From the NCBI GenBank assembly GCA_903822495.1, contig CAIJPD010000050.1, positions 97,202 to 161,201 on the forward strand: a stretch of DNA of 64,000 nucleotides, in the 5' to 3' direction. Below the pieces are notes generated by a model that saw only the letters and a program-made list of their open reading frames with translations, ran no database searches and was not told where the DNA came from. Positions 24,721 to 33,599 of this stretch are shown here, piece after piece. The stretch is from an uncultured Chloroflexota bacterium. Its GTDB lineage: Bacteria > Chloroflexota > Limnocylindria > Limnocylindrales > CSP1-4. Numbering within the stretch: position 1 is the stretch's first letter; each line of letters starts with the position of its first letter. Both the position numbers and the translations under genes were made by a program.

Positions 24721-27042
24721 ATGACCCCACCCGCGATGGGCCCCGCCGGGACCCTGCGCTCCGCGCCGGGCGGCGGCGCCTTCGACCGCCTCGGCCGGCT
24801 CGTGGTTCGCCGTCACCGCTGGTTCCTGGTCGCGTGGGCCCTCCTCCTCCTGATCGCCGCGCCCCTCGCCCCGCGCATCACCACGGCTCTCCGATCCGGC
24901 GGCTTCACCCTGGACGACCTGCCGGCGGCCCGGGCACGGCAACTCCTGGAGCAGGAGCTGGGCGCGCCCACGTCCGCGGTGGTCATCGTCTATCACGCCA
25001 CCACGCTCCGGGCCGGGACGGTGGCGTTCGAGGTGGCGGCGGCCCGCGCCACGGCGGGGGTGGCCACCGCCACCCACGTGACCGGGATCCGGAGCCACCT
25101 CCAGGCACCCAGCCAGGTCTCGGCCGACGGGACCACCGCCTACGACGTCGTGCTGCTGGACCTCCCGCCCGATGACTCGCCGGCGGCCCTGCCCTTCGTC
25201 AAGGCTGCGATCCAGCCGCAGCCCGGGATGGAGATCGGCCTGGCGGGTGGCCCGGCCTTCTACGAGGACGTCCAGCTGGTCTCGGAGGAGGACCTCCGCC
25301 GGAGCGAGCTGATCTCGCTGCCGCTGGCCGCGCTGGCGCTGCTGCTGGTCTTCGGGTCCGTCGTGGCGGGTGCCCTGCCGCTGGTGGTGGGCGGGGCGGC
25401 CGTGGTCATCGCCCTCGCCACCATCGCCCAGGTCGCCACGCTGACCCCGATGAGCATCTTCGTGCTCAACCTCGCCACGCTCCTGGGGCTGGGCCTGGGG
25501 GTGGACTACTCGCTGCTGGTGACCAGCCGATTCCGCGAGGAGGTGGCGCTCCGGACCGGTCCGGACCGGGTGGCACGGGCGGTCGAGGCCACCGTCGCAT
25601 CGGCCGGTCGGGCGGTCTTCTTCTCCGGGCTGACCGTGCTGCTGGGCCTGCTGGGCCTGGTGCTCTTCGAGTTCATGATCCTCCGCTCGGTGGGGATCGC
25701 CGGCGCCATCGTGGTCGCGGTGGCGATGGCCGCGGCCCTCACGCTCCTCCCCGCGCTCCTGGTGCTGGTGGGGGCCCACCTCGACCGCTTCCGGGTGCGG
25801 CGGATCACCGTCCTGCCCGACGCCGACGGCCCATGGTCGCGCCTCGCCCGCGTGGTCATGGCCCGGCCGCTGGCGGTCCTGGTGCCCGTGCTCGCCGTGC
25901 TGCTGCTCCTGGGCTCCCCCTTCCTCCATGTCCGCTTCAACGCGCCCGATTCCACGATCCTGCCGGAGCACGTCCCATCGCGCGTCGCCTACGACCAGCT
26001 GGTGAGCGCCTTCGGGGAGGGCCCGTTCGCGCCCATCTCGCTGGCGATCCGTACCCAGGGCCCGGCCACGTCGCCGGACAACGTGGCCGCGCTGTACGAA
26101 TACTCGCGCCGCCTGGCCGCCGACCCGCGGATCGAGAGGGTCGATGGCTACGTGGACGTGGACCCGCGGATCGCGCTGGCGGCCTACCAGCTGCTGTACG
26201 CCAACCCGGCCGGTCCCCCGGACCGCTTTGTCCAGGAGGAGCTGGCGGCGACCACGAAGGGCGCGATCACTGCTTTCACGATCACCACCGGGTTCGGCTC
26301 CAATCGTCCCGAGGCGCGAGCCCTGGTCGCCGACCTGCGCGGCACCAGCGGGCCGCTGGCACCCCCGCCCGGGGTGACGGTGCTCGTCGGCGGCGGGGCA
26401 GCCGACGTGGTGGACGTGGTGGACCGGATCGCCGCGGACTTCCCGCGCACCGGCGCATTCATCCTGATCACGACCTACCTGGTGCTCTTCCTGCTCCTCC
26501 GCTCGGTGATCCTGCCGCTCAAGGCGCTGGTGATGAACAGCCTGTCGATCGTGGTGTCCTTCGGGGCGCTGGTCTGGATCTTCCAGGACGGCAACCTCTC
26601 GGCGCTCCTGGGCTTCCGGCCGGTTGGTTTCGTGGAGACCACCCAGCCGGTGATCCTCTTCTGCGTCCTCTTTGGGCTGTCCATGGACTACGAGGTCTTC
26701 ATCCTGTCGCGGATGAAGGAGATCTGGGAGAAGACCGGCGACAACCGCGAGGCCGTGGCCCGCGGCCTGGAGCGGAGCGGCCGCATCGTGACCTCGGCCG
26801 CGCTCATCGTGGTGGTCGTGGCCGGCTCCTTCGCCTTCGCGGATATCGTGCTGATCAAGGCGCTGGGCCTGGGGATGGCCATCGCGGTGGCGCTCGACGC
26901 GACCGTGGTGCGTGCGCTCCTGGTCCCGGCGACCATGCGGCTCCTGGGCGACTGGAACTGGTGGATCCCGCGCCGGCTGGAGCGGTTCGTCGAGCGGTTT
27001 GCCCCGGCCCCCGAGGCCAGCATCGAGGCCCCGGCCGAATGA
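24721..27042 (+). CDS. MMPL/RND-family transporter
   Basis: A 773-residue MMPL-family transporter, related to the mycobacterial lipid exporters. Two repeats of one helix, a large extracytoplasmic domain and five helices are visible; each repeat carries the proton-relay segment, GLGLGVDYSLLVTSRFREE in the first and FGLSMDYEVFILSRMKE in the second. Likely exports a lipid or hydrophobic compound (family knowledge; substrate unknown). Its stop overlaps the next ATG (ATGA), coupling it to a lipoprotein with an AttH/CrtC fold. Confidence 0.9.
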   Translation: MTPPAMGPAGTLRSAPGGGAFDRLGRLVVRRHRWFLVAWALLLLIAAPLAPRITTALRSGGFTLDDLPAARARQLLEQELGAPTSAVVIVYHATTLRAGTVAFEVAAARATAGVATATHVTGIRSHLQAPSQVSADGTTAYDVVLLDLPPDDSPAALPFVKAAIQPQPGMEIGLAGGPAFYEDVQLVSEEDLRRSELISLPLAALALLLVFGSVVAGALPLVVGGAAVVIALATIAQVATLTPMSIFVLNLATLLGLGLGVDYSLLVTSRFREEVALRTGPDRVARAVEATVASAGRAVFFSGLTVLLGLLGLVLFEFMILRSVGIAGAIVVAVAMAAALTLLPALLVLVGAHLDRFRVRRITVLPDADGPWSRLARVVMARPLAVLVPVLAVLLLLGSPFLHVRFNAPDSTILPEHVPSRVAYDQLVSAFGEGPFAPISLAIRTQGPATSPDNVAALYEYSRRLAADPRIERVDGYVDVDPRIALAAYQLLYANPAGPPDRFVQEELAATTKGAITAFTITTGFGSNRPEARALVADLRGTSGPLAPPPGVTVLVGGGAADVVDVVDRIAADFPRTGAFILITTYLVLFLLLRSVILPLKALVMNSLSIVVSFGALVWIFQDGNLSALLGFRPVGFVETTQPVILFCVLFGLSMDYEVFILSRMKEIWEKTGDNREAVARGLERSGRIVTSAALIVVVVAGSFAFADIVLIKALGLGMAIAVALDATVVRALLVPATMRLLGDWNWWIPRRLERFVERFAPAPEASIEAPAE

Positions 27043-28280
27043 GCGACCGCCGGACGACGACGCGAACCGTCGCGCTTCGAACGCACGCGCTCCGAACCCT
27101 CGTCGGGCCCGCGCTCGCGCTGCTGTTGGTCGCCGCCTGCTCCGGCGGCGGGGCGCCGATCCTCGCCAATCCCACGGCCGCCCGGCCGCCTGTGCCGGCC
27201 GCCTCCATCGGTCCCAGCCGCGCCCCGGATCCCATCACGGTCGTGCTGCCGCGCGACGACCGACCCCACGACCGGCTGACCGAGTGGTGGTACTACACGG
27301 GTCACCTGCGCGATTCGAGCGGCGGGACCTGGGGCTTCGAGCTGGTGATCTTCCGCGCCGAGCGGGGGCAGTTCCCCGTGACGTGGGCCTCGCACCTCGC
27401 CCTCACCGACGAGACCGGCGGGCGGTTCCTGTACGACCAGCGGGGCGAGATCGGGCCGCAGGTGGACCAGGCGGCGCGCGCCGGCGATGGGTACGCGCTG
27501 GCGATCACGGGGCTGAACCCGCTGGCGGGCCTCATGCCCGGCCTCGCCCCCGCGACGCCCGGGGCCTCGGGTGCCTCGACCGCGCCGATGACGCCCTGGG
27601 TCATGGGCGGGCTGAGCGGCCAGGACCGGCTCTCCGCCGATAGCGCCGCGGCGGGTGGGTTCGGCCTCGCCCTCCAGCTGGCGCCGACGAAGGGACCCGC
27701 CCTGCACGACAACGACGGCTACGTGGACTTCGGCCCCGCGGGCGGCTCGTACTACTACTCGCGGACCCGGATGACGGCCGCCGGGACGGTTCGGGTCGGG
27801 GCCCGGACGCTGGAGGTCCAGGGCCTGGCCTGGTTCGATCACCAGTGGGGCGACTTCATCGCCGTGGGCGGCGGCTGGGACTGGTACGCCGTCAACCTCG
27901 ACGACGGCACGGACATCACCCTCTCGCTGGTCCGCGACAGCGCCGGCGGCTACCCCCTGGTCTACGGGACGCTCGTCGAGGCGGGTGGGACCGTCCGCCG
28001 GCTGGATCGGTCCGCGTTCACGGTTACGCCGCTCGGGACATGGCAGAGCCCGCGCACCGGGCTCGCCTATCCGGCTGGCTGGGTCGTCGCGCTCCCCGGT
28101 GAGGGCCTGGCCATCGAGCTGCGGCCGTCGGTGGCGGACCAGGAGCTGGACACGCGCGCCACGACCGGCGTCGTGTACTGGGAGGGATCGCAGGTCGTGC
28201 GGGCCACCCGGGACGGTCGAGCGCTGACCGGCCAGGCCTACGTCGAGCTGACGGGCTACGGCGAACCCACCGGACGGTAG
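27039..28280 (+). CDS. AttH/CrtC-like lipocalin-fold lipoprotein
   Basis: A 413-residue secreted lipoprotein: N-terminal signal with lipobox LLLVAACS, then the AttH/CrtC (hydroxyneurosporene synthase-like) domain. Diagnostic motifs are TEWWYYTGHLRD near residue 85 and WFDHQWGDF near 265, with DNDGYVDFGP and VYWEGS towards the C terminus. Relatives are carotenoid hydratases and proteins of unknown function often encoded next to MacB-like or other exporters. The ATGA overlap with the MMPL gene suggests a joint cell-envelope role (inference). Confidence 0.85.
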   Translation: MSDRRTTTRTVALRTHALRTLVGPALALLLVAACSGGGAPILANPTAARPPVPAASIGPSRAPDPITVVLPRDDRPHDRLTEWWYYTGHLRDSSGGTWGFELVIFRAERGQFPVTWASHLALTDETGGRFLYDQRGEIGPQVDQAARAGDGYALAITGLNPLAGLMPGLAPATPGASGASTAPMTPWVMGGLSGQDRLSADSAAAGGFGLALQLAPTKGPALHDNDGYVDFGPAGGSYYYSRTRMTAAGTVRVGARTLEVQGLAWFDHQWGDFIAVGGGWDWYAVNLDDGTDITLSLVRDSAGGYPLVYGTLVEAGGTVRRLDRSAFTVTPLGTWQSPRTGLAYPAGWVVALPGEGLAIELRPSVADQELDTRATTGVVYWEGSQVVRATRDGRALTGQAYVELTGYGEPTGR

Positions 28281-28384
28281 ACGGGGATCGCAACGGCGGG
28301 CCGGGGAGCACCTCGAGGCCGGTGGTGCGGGGCCGTTGGCCATCCTCGGCGTCTTGTCGCGCTATCCGCCAGAATGGGGGTCTG

Positions 28385-28852
28385 ATGCGAGTCGTACTGT
28401 CGCTCCGAGGTGATTACGCGGTGCGCGCGATGCTCGCCCTGGCTTCCCACAATGGCGACGGCTGGCTCAGCGCCCCGCGGATCGCCGAGCGCATGAGCAT
28501 CCCCGTCCGGTTCCTCCCCCACGTGCTGACCGACCTGTCACGGGCCGGCCTGGTGATCGGGCATCCCGGGCGAACCGGTGGCTACCGGCTCGCAAACCCC
28601 GCGACCGAGATCAACCTGCTCCAGATCGTGGAGGCCGTCGAGGGCGACGGCGAACCCGCCCGCTGCGTGCTGCGCGGCGGCCCGTGCGGCATGGACGGCC
28701 GGTGCGCCGTCCATGACTCCTTCGCCGCGGCCACCGCCGTCCTCCAGGACACGCTGCGCGGCAGCCCGCTGTCGGAGCTGGCGAAGCGGGGCGGGCTCCT
28801 CGACACGTCGCCGCTTCCGACGGGCGACGCGGGCGACCTCGTCCGGAGCTGA
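28385..28852 (+). CDS. Rrf2-family regulator, NsrR-like
   Basis: A 155-residue Rrf2 winged-helix regulator. Conserved: LSLRGDYAVRAMLALA, the recognition helix region IPVRFLPHVLTDLSRAGLV and wing HPGRTGGYRLANP. Cluster cysteines are CVLRGGPCGMDGRC (CX6CX5C), close to the NsrR/IscR arrangement that holds an Fe-S cluster sensing nitric oxide. It lies upstream of a copper nitrite reductase on the same strand, so control of nirK by NO is the likely role (inference). The 225 bases to nirK contain a 23-base direct repeat. Confidence 0.88.
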   Translation: MRVVLSLRGDYAVRAMLALASHNGDGWLSAPRIAERMSIPVRFLPHVLTDLSRAGLVIGHPGRTGGYRLANPATEINLLQIVEAVEGDGEPARCVLRGGPCGMDGRCAVHDSFAAATAVLQDTLRGSPLSELAKRGGLLDTSPLPTGDAGDLVRS

Positions 28853-28905
28853 CGGCCCGCCCACCTGGGCGGCAACTCTCGGGGTGCCCCGGGCACCCAT
28901 CGGCC

Positions 28906-28956
28906 CACCCCTTGCCCCGCCACGCGGCGCGATCACCCCTTGCCCCGCCACGCGGC
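28906..28956. repeat. 23-base direct repeat upstream of nirK
   Basis: Two identical 23-base copies occur at 28906-28928 and 28934-28956 (period 28), both beginning CACCCCTTGC and ending CCACGCGGC. They lie 120-170 bases before the nirK start, in the only space between the NsrR-like gene and nirK. Regulator binding or a simple duplication are both possible. Confidence 0.75.
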
Positions 28957-29078
28957 AGAGCCCCGGTCCATTTGTCATGCGATTCGTGGGCCATTCGGCT
29001 CCTGCCCTACAATTCGCAGTCCCGGCATATTCGTACGGCGTCAATACAGTTTCAGGTTCTGGGAAGGGAGCATCTGCC

Positions 29079-30482
29079 ATGTCGCGCCGTCTCGCCCGAC
29101 TCGTCGCATGTGCCGCGACCGTCGCGCTCGTCACCTCCGCCTGCGTTGCGCAGAAGCCCCCCGCGTGGACCTTCGCCCCAGCCGGGGCCGCGGGGGCTGC
29201 GCCTGCCGCGAGCGCCGCGCCGGCCGCGCCTGCCGCGCCTGCCGCGGTCACTGGCCCCGCCCTGGGCGAGCTCAAGATCGAGTCTGTCGACCTTGGGTTC
29301 ACGCCGAAGGACCTCGAGGTCGCGGCGGCTGGCATCTACACGGTGACGCTCAACAACACGGGCGCCCTGCAGCACGACATCACGTTTGCCGACGGCACCA
29401 AGGGCGTCGCGCCGGCGGGCAAGGCGATCAGCGTCAAGGTCAACATCCCGGCCGGTGGATTGACCTTCCTGTGCTCCGTCCCGGGCCACGCGGATGCCGG
29501 CATGAAGGGCGCGATCACCGTGAAGGGCAGCACGGCGGCCAGCACGGGCGCCAACGATCACGGCGGACCGGCCCCGGTGACCGCCACCCAACCGGATCCC
29601 AAGGCCCCGGCCTACACGCCGTACGACGCCAAGGCCCCGGCCCTCCTGCCCGGCACCACGCATGACATCGACCTGATCATCCAGGAGAAGCTGATGACGG
29701 TCGCTCCCGGGTTCGTCGTCGCGGTCTGGACCTTCGGCGGGACCGTCCCCGGCCCGGTGATCCGGGTCAGGGTGGGCGACACCATCCGAATCCATCTCAA
29801 GAACCCGGCCACCAACCAGCTCGCCCACTCCGTGGATTTCCACGCCAGCCAGGTCGCCTGGAACGACGAGATGACGTCGATCGACCCGGGCAAGGAGAAG
29901 CTGTACGAGTGGAAGGCTGACTACGCCGGCGTGTGGATGTACCACTGCGGCACGGCCCCGGCGCTCCATCACATCGCCAACGGCATGTACGGCATGGTCA
30001 TCGTGGAGCCCAAGGAAGGGCTCAAGCCGGTGGACAACGAGTACGCCCTCGTCCAGAGCGAGTGGTACCTGGGGCCGCAGGGCCAGCCCGTCTCGCTGAG
30101 TGCCGCATCCGCAGCCGCGCCGGCGCCCGACTACGTGGTCTTCAACGGCGTCGCCAACCAGTACAAGGACAACCCGCTGCAGACCAAGACGGGCGGCTCC
30201 GTCCGGATCTTCGTCCTGAACGCCGGCCCAAACACCGACAGCTCGTTCCACATCGTCGGGACGATCTTCAACACGGTGATGAAGGAAGGCGTCCAACTGC
30301 TCAAGGGCAACGCGGGCAACTACGGCTCCCAGGCGGTTGACCTGTCCCCGGCCCAGGGCGCGTACGTCGAGCTCAACATGCCGGAGGATGGTCTCTACCC
30401 GATCGTCACCCACGCCTTCAACTTCGTCGGGCGGGGCGCGCTGGGCCTGCTCAAGGCCGGCGACGGTGATCCCCTGAAGTGA
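29079..30482 (+). CDS. nirK: Copper nitrite reductase with N-terminal cupredoxin domain
   Basis: A 467-residue exported protein: signal/lipobox-like VALVTSACV, an Ala/Pro linker, a cupredoxin domain (~65-150) with ligands in LQHDITF and CSVPGHADAGM, and a two-domain NirK core (~175-467). In the core HSVDFHAS gives the type 1 His, catalytic Asp and type 2 His; MYHCGTAPALHHIANGMYG gives type 2 His and the type 1 Cys-His-Met; SSFHIVGTIF gives a second-domain His. It reduces nitrite to NO in the periplasmic/extracytoplasmic space. The fused cupredoxin may act as the electron entry, as in Hyphomicrobium NirK. ATG 29079 has GGGAG eight bases upstream. An NsrR-like gene precedes it. Confidence 0.93.
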   Translation: MSRRLARLVACAATVALVTSACVAQKPPAWTFAPAGAAGAAPAASAAPAAPAAPAAVTGPALGELKIESVDLGFTPKDLEVAAAGIYTVTLNNTGALQHDITFADGTKGVAPAGKAISVKVNIPAGGLTFLCSVPGHADAGMKGAITVKGSTAASTGANDHGGPAPVTATQPDPKAPAYTPYDAKAPALLPGTTHDIDLIIQEKLMTVAPGFVVAVWTFGGTVPGPVIRVRVGDTIRIHLKNPATNQLAHSVDFHASQVAWNDEMTSIDPGKEKLYEWKADYAGVWMYHCGTAPALHHIANGMYGMVIVEPKEGLKPVDNEYALVQSEWYLGPQGQPVSLSAASAAAPAPDYVVFNGVANQYKDNPLQTKTGGSVRIFVLNAGPNTDSSFHIVGTIFNTVMKEGVQLLKGNAGNYGSQAVDLSPAQGAYVELNMPEDGLYPIVTHAFNFVGRGALGLLKAGDGDPLK

Positions 30483-30540
30483 CCCGGCGTGAGCGGCCGG
30501 CGAGGCGCCGAGCCGCCCACGACCCCGCGCCTTTGACGCC

Positions 30541-30572
30541 AGCGAACGCCCGGCCCCGGCCGGGCGTTCGCT
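30541..30572. terminator. Perfect 15-bp bidirectional hairpin
   Basis: AGCGAACGCCCGGCC (30541-30555) pairs exactly with 30558-30572, leaving two bases between the arms. It sits between the convergent nirK and the 30648 gene and can terminate both. No long U tract follows. Confidence 0.8.
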
Positions 30573-30647
30573 GTTGCGGGCCCGGCTCCGGCCGAATGGC
30601 GCGCTGAGCGCGGTGGAGCGCCGACGTTGACCAGTGGTGCGGGCGGG

Positions 30648-32018
30648 TCAGCGACGGGCCGGCTGCCCGCCGGCGACAGTCGCCGCGCCGCGCGCCCCGG
30701 CGGCCACCGCCGCCACCAGCAGGACGGTCGTGCCCAGGGCACCCATGGCCAGCAGGGTCGCGCCCAGACGTGCCGGCTCGTCAAGCCCCAGCGGCAGCCC
30801 GACCGCGAGGAGCAGGCAGCCCGCGTCGAGCGCGAGCAACCGGGCCGCGGCGGCGCGGCCAAGGATCCGGCGCTGGCGGGCGTGCGCGATCGGCGAGCCC
30901 GGGCCCACGGCGGGCAGGAGGTGCGTGGCCGAGGCGAGGAAGGTGATCCCCAGCCAGCCTGCGACGAGCGGCGCCACCAACCAGGGCGTTGACCATGCGG
31001 CCGCTGGCTGGGCAGACACTGGCTGGAGAGCCGCAGGGCCCAGGGCGGAGAACGCGGCGTCCACCATCCGCCAGGCCGCGATCGCCGTCCCGACGATGAA
31101 CCACGCGATGCCGCTCACCAGGCCGCCCTGCGCAAACCGGTGCCACGCCAGGTCCGTCGTCCAGCCGCCGCGCGTCTGCCACGTGTGGCGCGCCATCGCG
31201 GCCAGTGAGATCGCCCCGGCCAGCACCGACAGGGCGCCGATGGCCGCGAGCCAGCCCACCCCGAGGAGCGTGCCAAGCGCCGCGAGCGGCGCGCCGGCAC
31301 CAATCCCCATGACGACCCCGCGGGCCGACCGCTTCGCCGAGATCCGCGCACCCACCACGGTCGGGAAGAAGTGGAGCAGCGTGGTCGCGAGGACCAGCGA
31401 CACGAAACCCCCGAGGTTGAGCCACGCGTGGGCCGGCTTGGTGGTCAGCCACGCCCCGGCGACCGGCGCCCAGCCGGCCAGGAGCAGCGTCGCGAGCGAG
31501 ACCCCGATCCCGACATTCACGAGCGCCAGGACGTAGGCCCGCGTCACGAGCCCTCGGCTGGGCCCCAGCGAGCCGCCGACCGGGCGAAGCACGGCGAGGC
31601 CCGTCAGCGCGATGCCGGTGACGTACGCGACACCCCCGGCCGCCGCGAGGATCGACAGGTCGCCCGTGATCCCGGCGACCACCATCAGGGCGCCCCCGCT
31701 CACCAGGGCGACGGCGGCGGAGCGGAGGCGGCCGTCGGCAGGCGGCACGGCGGCGAACGCCGCGACGAAGAACGGCATCACGGCGGCAATCGCGGTGGAG
31801 GCGCCGCCAGCAAGCGCCAGGTGGAGCGGCAGCCAGATGCCCCTGCGGTCGGCCGGAGGGAGCGCCGCGCTGGCCAGCGCGGCGATGAGATAGAGGGCGG
31901 CCACGAGGATTCCGACGACGACGATGCGGCGCTCGAATGACCGGTCGGCCGGCGGCGGCCGAAAGGCGAGGTTCGCCCCCCTGCCGGGCATCGGCCCGGG
32001 GCGCGGATCAGGCCCCAT
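30648..32018 (-). CDS. Polytopic membrane protein, NnrS/haem-copper-oxidase-like
   Basis: A 456-residue protein with about 12 hydrophobic helices. Histidines lie within helices in patterns reminiscent of NnrS and cbb3/NOR catalytic subunits: LPLHLALAGG, KPAHAWLNLGGFVSLVLATTLLHFFP and SATHLLPAVG. It is probably a haem or copper-haem membrane protein, and its position opposite nirK suggests a link to nitrogen-oxide respiration or detoxification, but the enzyme activity is not shown by the sequence. The ATG at 32018 lies inside the end of the VKOR gene (11-base overlap), so it is cotranscribed with VKOR and dsbA. Confidence 0.65.
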   Translation of the reverse strand: MGPDPRPGPMPGRGANLAFRPPPADRSFERRIVVVGILVAALYLIAALASAALPPADRRGIWLPLHLALAGGASTAIAAVMPFFVAAFAAVPPADGRLRSAAVALVSGGALMVVAGITGDLSILAAAGGVAYVTGIALTGLAVLRPVGGSLGPSRGLVTRAYVLALVNVGIGVSLATLLLAGWAPVAGAWLTTKPAHAWLNLGGFVSLVLATTLLHFFPTVVGARISAKRSARGVVMGIGAGAPLAALGTLLGVGWLAAIGALSVLAGAISLAAMARHTWQTRGGWTTDLAWHRFAQGGLVSGIAWFIVGTAIAAWRMVDAAFSALGPAALQPVSAQPAAAWSTPWLVAPLVAGWLGITFLASATHLLPAVGPGSPIAHARQRRILGRAAAARLLALDAGCLLLAVGLPLGLDEPARLGATLLAMGALGTTVLLVAAVAAGARGAATVAGGQPARR

Positions 32019-32535
32019 CGGCCTCCGCGTCGTCGGCAACGCCGGTCTCGCCCGCGGCCGGCCCGTCGGTTTCGGCCGACTCAGGCGGGGGTTGACGGAC
32101 CCACACGATGAGGGCGATGACGAAGCGTGCGACCAGCGACAGTCCGTATGACGCGCACCAGATGCACACCGCCTTGATGACGACGACCTGCGTGTACAGG
32201 AAGTACGCCTCAAAGATCACGCCCGCCAGCGAGAGCCCGTAGTGGGCGAGGAGCAGGCCGTAGAAGTTGGTGCGCCGCCAGACGAGCGCGAGCGTCAGCA
32301 GCAGCAGCGAGAGGATCACCCCGAAGACCGCCACCGGGATCCCGCCGATCCGGCTGTACTCGCTCAGCGCCACCTGCTCGCAGCCGTGGAGCGCGCCGCA
32401 GTACGGCAGCTCGCCGGCCAGCTCGACCGAGGCGAGGTATGAGGCGATGGCCAGGCCAATGGCATCGAGGAACGCGAGGATGGTGCCGGGGTGCATCCCC
32501 AGGATGGGACGGACCGGGGCGCGCCGGAGCAGCAT
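32008..32535 (-). CDS. Vitamin K epoxide reductase (VKOR) family protein
   Basis: A 175-residue bacterial VKOR homologue, which reoxidises periplasmic DsbA with quinone as acceptor. Four membrane helices are visible. The loop cysteines are in YCGALHGCEQV, followed by the conserved SEYSRIGGIPVAVFG, and the active CxxC is in AVCIWCASYG in the last helix. An acidic ~30-residue tail follows. It lies nine bases downstream of the DsbA-like gene, its expected partner. Confidence 0.92.
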   Translation of the reverse strand: MLLRRAPVRPILGMHPGTILAFLDAIGLAIASYLASVELAGELPYCGALHGCEQVALSEYSRIGGIPVAVFGVILSLLLLTLALVWRRTNFYGLLLAHYGLSLAGVIFEAYFLYTQVVVIKAVCIWCASYGLSLVARFVIALIVWVRQPPPESAETDGPAAGETGVADDAEADGA

Positions 32536-32543
32536 CGGTCAGA

Positions 32544-33443
32544 TCACTTGCTGGCGGCGGGGCTGGCGGCGACGGAGGCAGCGGGGCTGGCGGCCACGCT
32601 GGGAGCCGAGGTCACCTTGGCCGGGGAGGCGCTGGGCAGGACCTTGCGGACCATGGCGGCCAGGTCTGCATACGCACGCGGCAGGCCGGACGAGATCTGG
32701 CCCCCGGCGATCCGGAAGGACGGTGTGGAGCTGACCCCCAGCGAAGCGGAATCGGCGGTGCTCGCCCGGATCGCCTGCGTCTGGGCCGTCTCGGCGATGC
32801 AGGCATCCCACTTGGCCCGATCCACGCCGACGCCATCGGCGATCTGCTTGAGGTGATCCGTGCTGAATGCGCCCTTGTTCTCGCCATCCTGGTTGTAGTA
32901 CAGCCAGTCGTGGAAGGCCCAGTACTTGCCCTGCGGCCCGGCACACCGGGCGGCGACGGCTGCGCCGACGGACTCGTTGTCGGCCGTGGCGCCGAGGATC
33001 GCGATGTCATGCGAGACGATCCTGGCCTGGCCGGTCAGGACAAAGTCCGTCGTCAGCCGGGGGAAGTAGTCCCGCACCAGCGTGCCGCAGATGGGGCACT
33101 GGAAGTCCGCCCAGATCTCGATCTTGACCAGCGCGTCCACCTTGCCCACCTGCTCGCCATCGACCAGGGACGCCGCGGCCACGCTGATCGCATTGGCGGG
33201 CGGCGCCTGCAGGTTGGCCGTGGAGGCGGACGGCTTCTGGAGGAGGACGATCAGGATGCCGATCGCCACGATCGCCGCGACGCTCACGAGGGCGAGGGGC
33301 GAGCGCCAGACCGGGGGCTTCTGGGCCGCGGCCCGGGCCCGGACCCGCGGTGTCTGCGCGCGCTCCAACTCCCGCCGCTCGCGGCGGGTCGGGGGCGGGG
33401 AGGACGGCTTGACGGGCGGCTGGGACGGCACGGTGAACCTCAT
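32544..33443 (-). CDS. Membrane-anchored DsbA-like thiol oxidase
   Basis: A 299-residue protein with a basic Pro-rich cytosolic N terminus, one transmembrane helix (SPLALVSVAAIVAIGILIVLL, about residues 50-70), then a thioredoxin-fold DsbA domain with active site ADFQCPICGTL and the cis-Pro loop SSTPSFRIAGG. It introduces disulfides in exported proteins, passing electrons to the VKOR partner encoded next. The C terminus is a repeated Ala/Ser/Pro tail. ATG 33443 is chosen; the longer frame upstream is shadow. It diverges from the ferric-reductase gene across a 156-base promoter region. Confidence 0.9.
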   Translation of the reverse strand: MRFTVPSQPPVKPSSPPPTRRERRELERAQTPRVRARAAAQKPPVWRSPLALVSVAAIVAIGILIVLLQKPSASTANLQAPPANAISVAAASLVDGEQVGKVDALVKIEIWADFQCPICGTLVRDYFPRLTTDFVLTGQARIVSHDIAILGATADNESVGAAVAARCAGPQGKYWAFHDWLYYNQDGENKGAFSTDHLKQIADGVGVDRAKWDACIAETAQTQAIRASTADSASLGVSSTPSFRIAGGQISSGLPRAYADLAAMVRKVLPSASPAKVTSAPSVAASPAASVAASPAASK

Positions 33444-33599
33444 CGTAGTCGCCGGCAAGGAGGTGCCGGCCCCGGTCCCAGAGGATCGCACGAACGGCCG
33501 AAGCCGGTGGGAGCCGAATCGCCCGTTGCAGCGGGACGGTCGGCCTGCAGGGCACCACGGTTTAAGGAACGTTTCAGGGAGCGGGCGGACGCTCCGCGA

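Noticed and set aside
25833..27038. 5' part of an 815-codon plus-strand frame running through to 28280
   Set aside because: The part overlapping the MMPL gene is an out-of-frame shadow; the true gene is the AttH-like lipoprotein starting at 27039.
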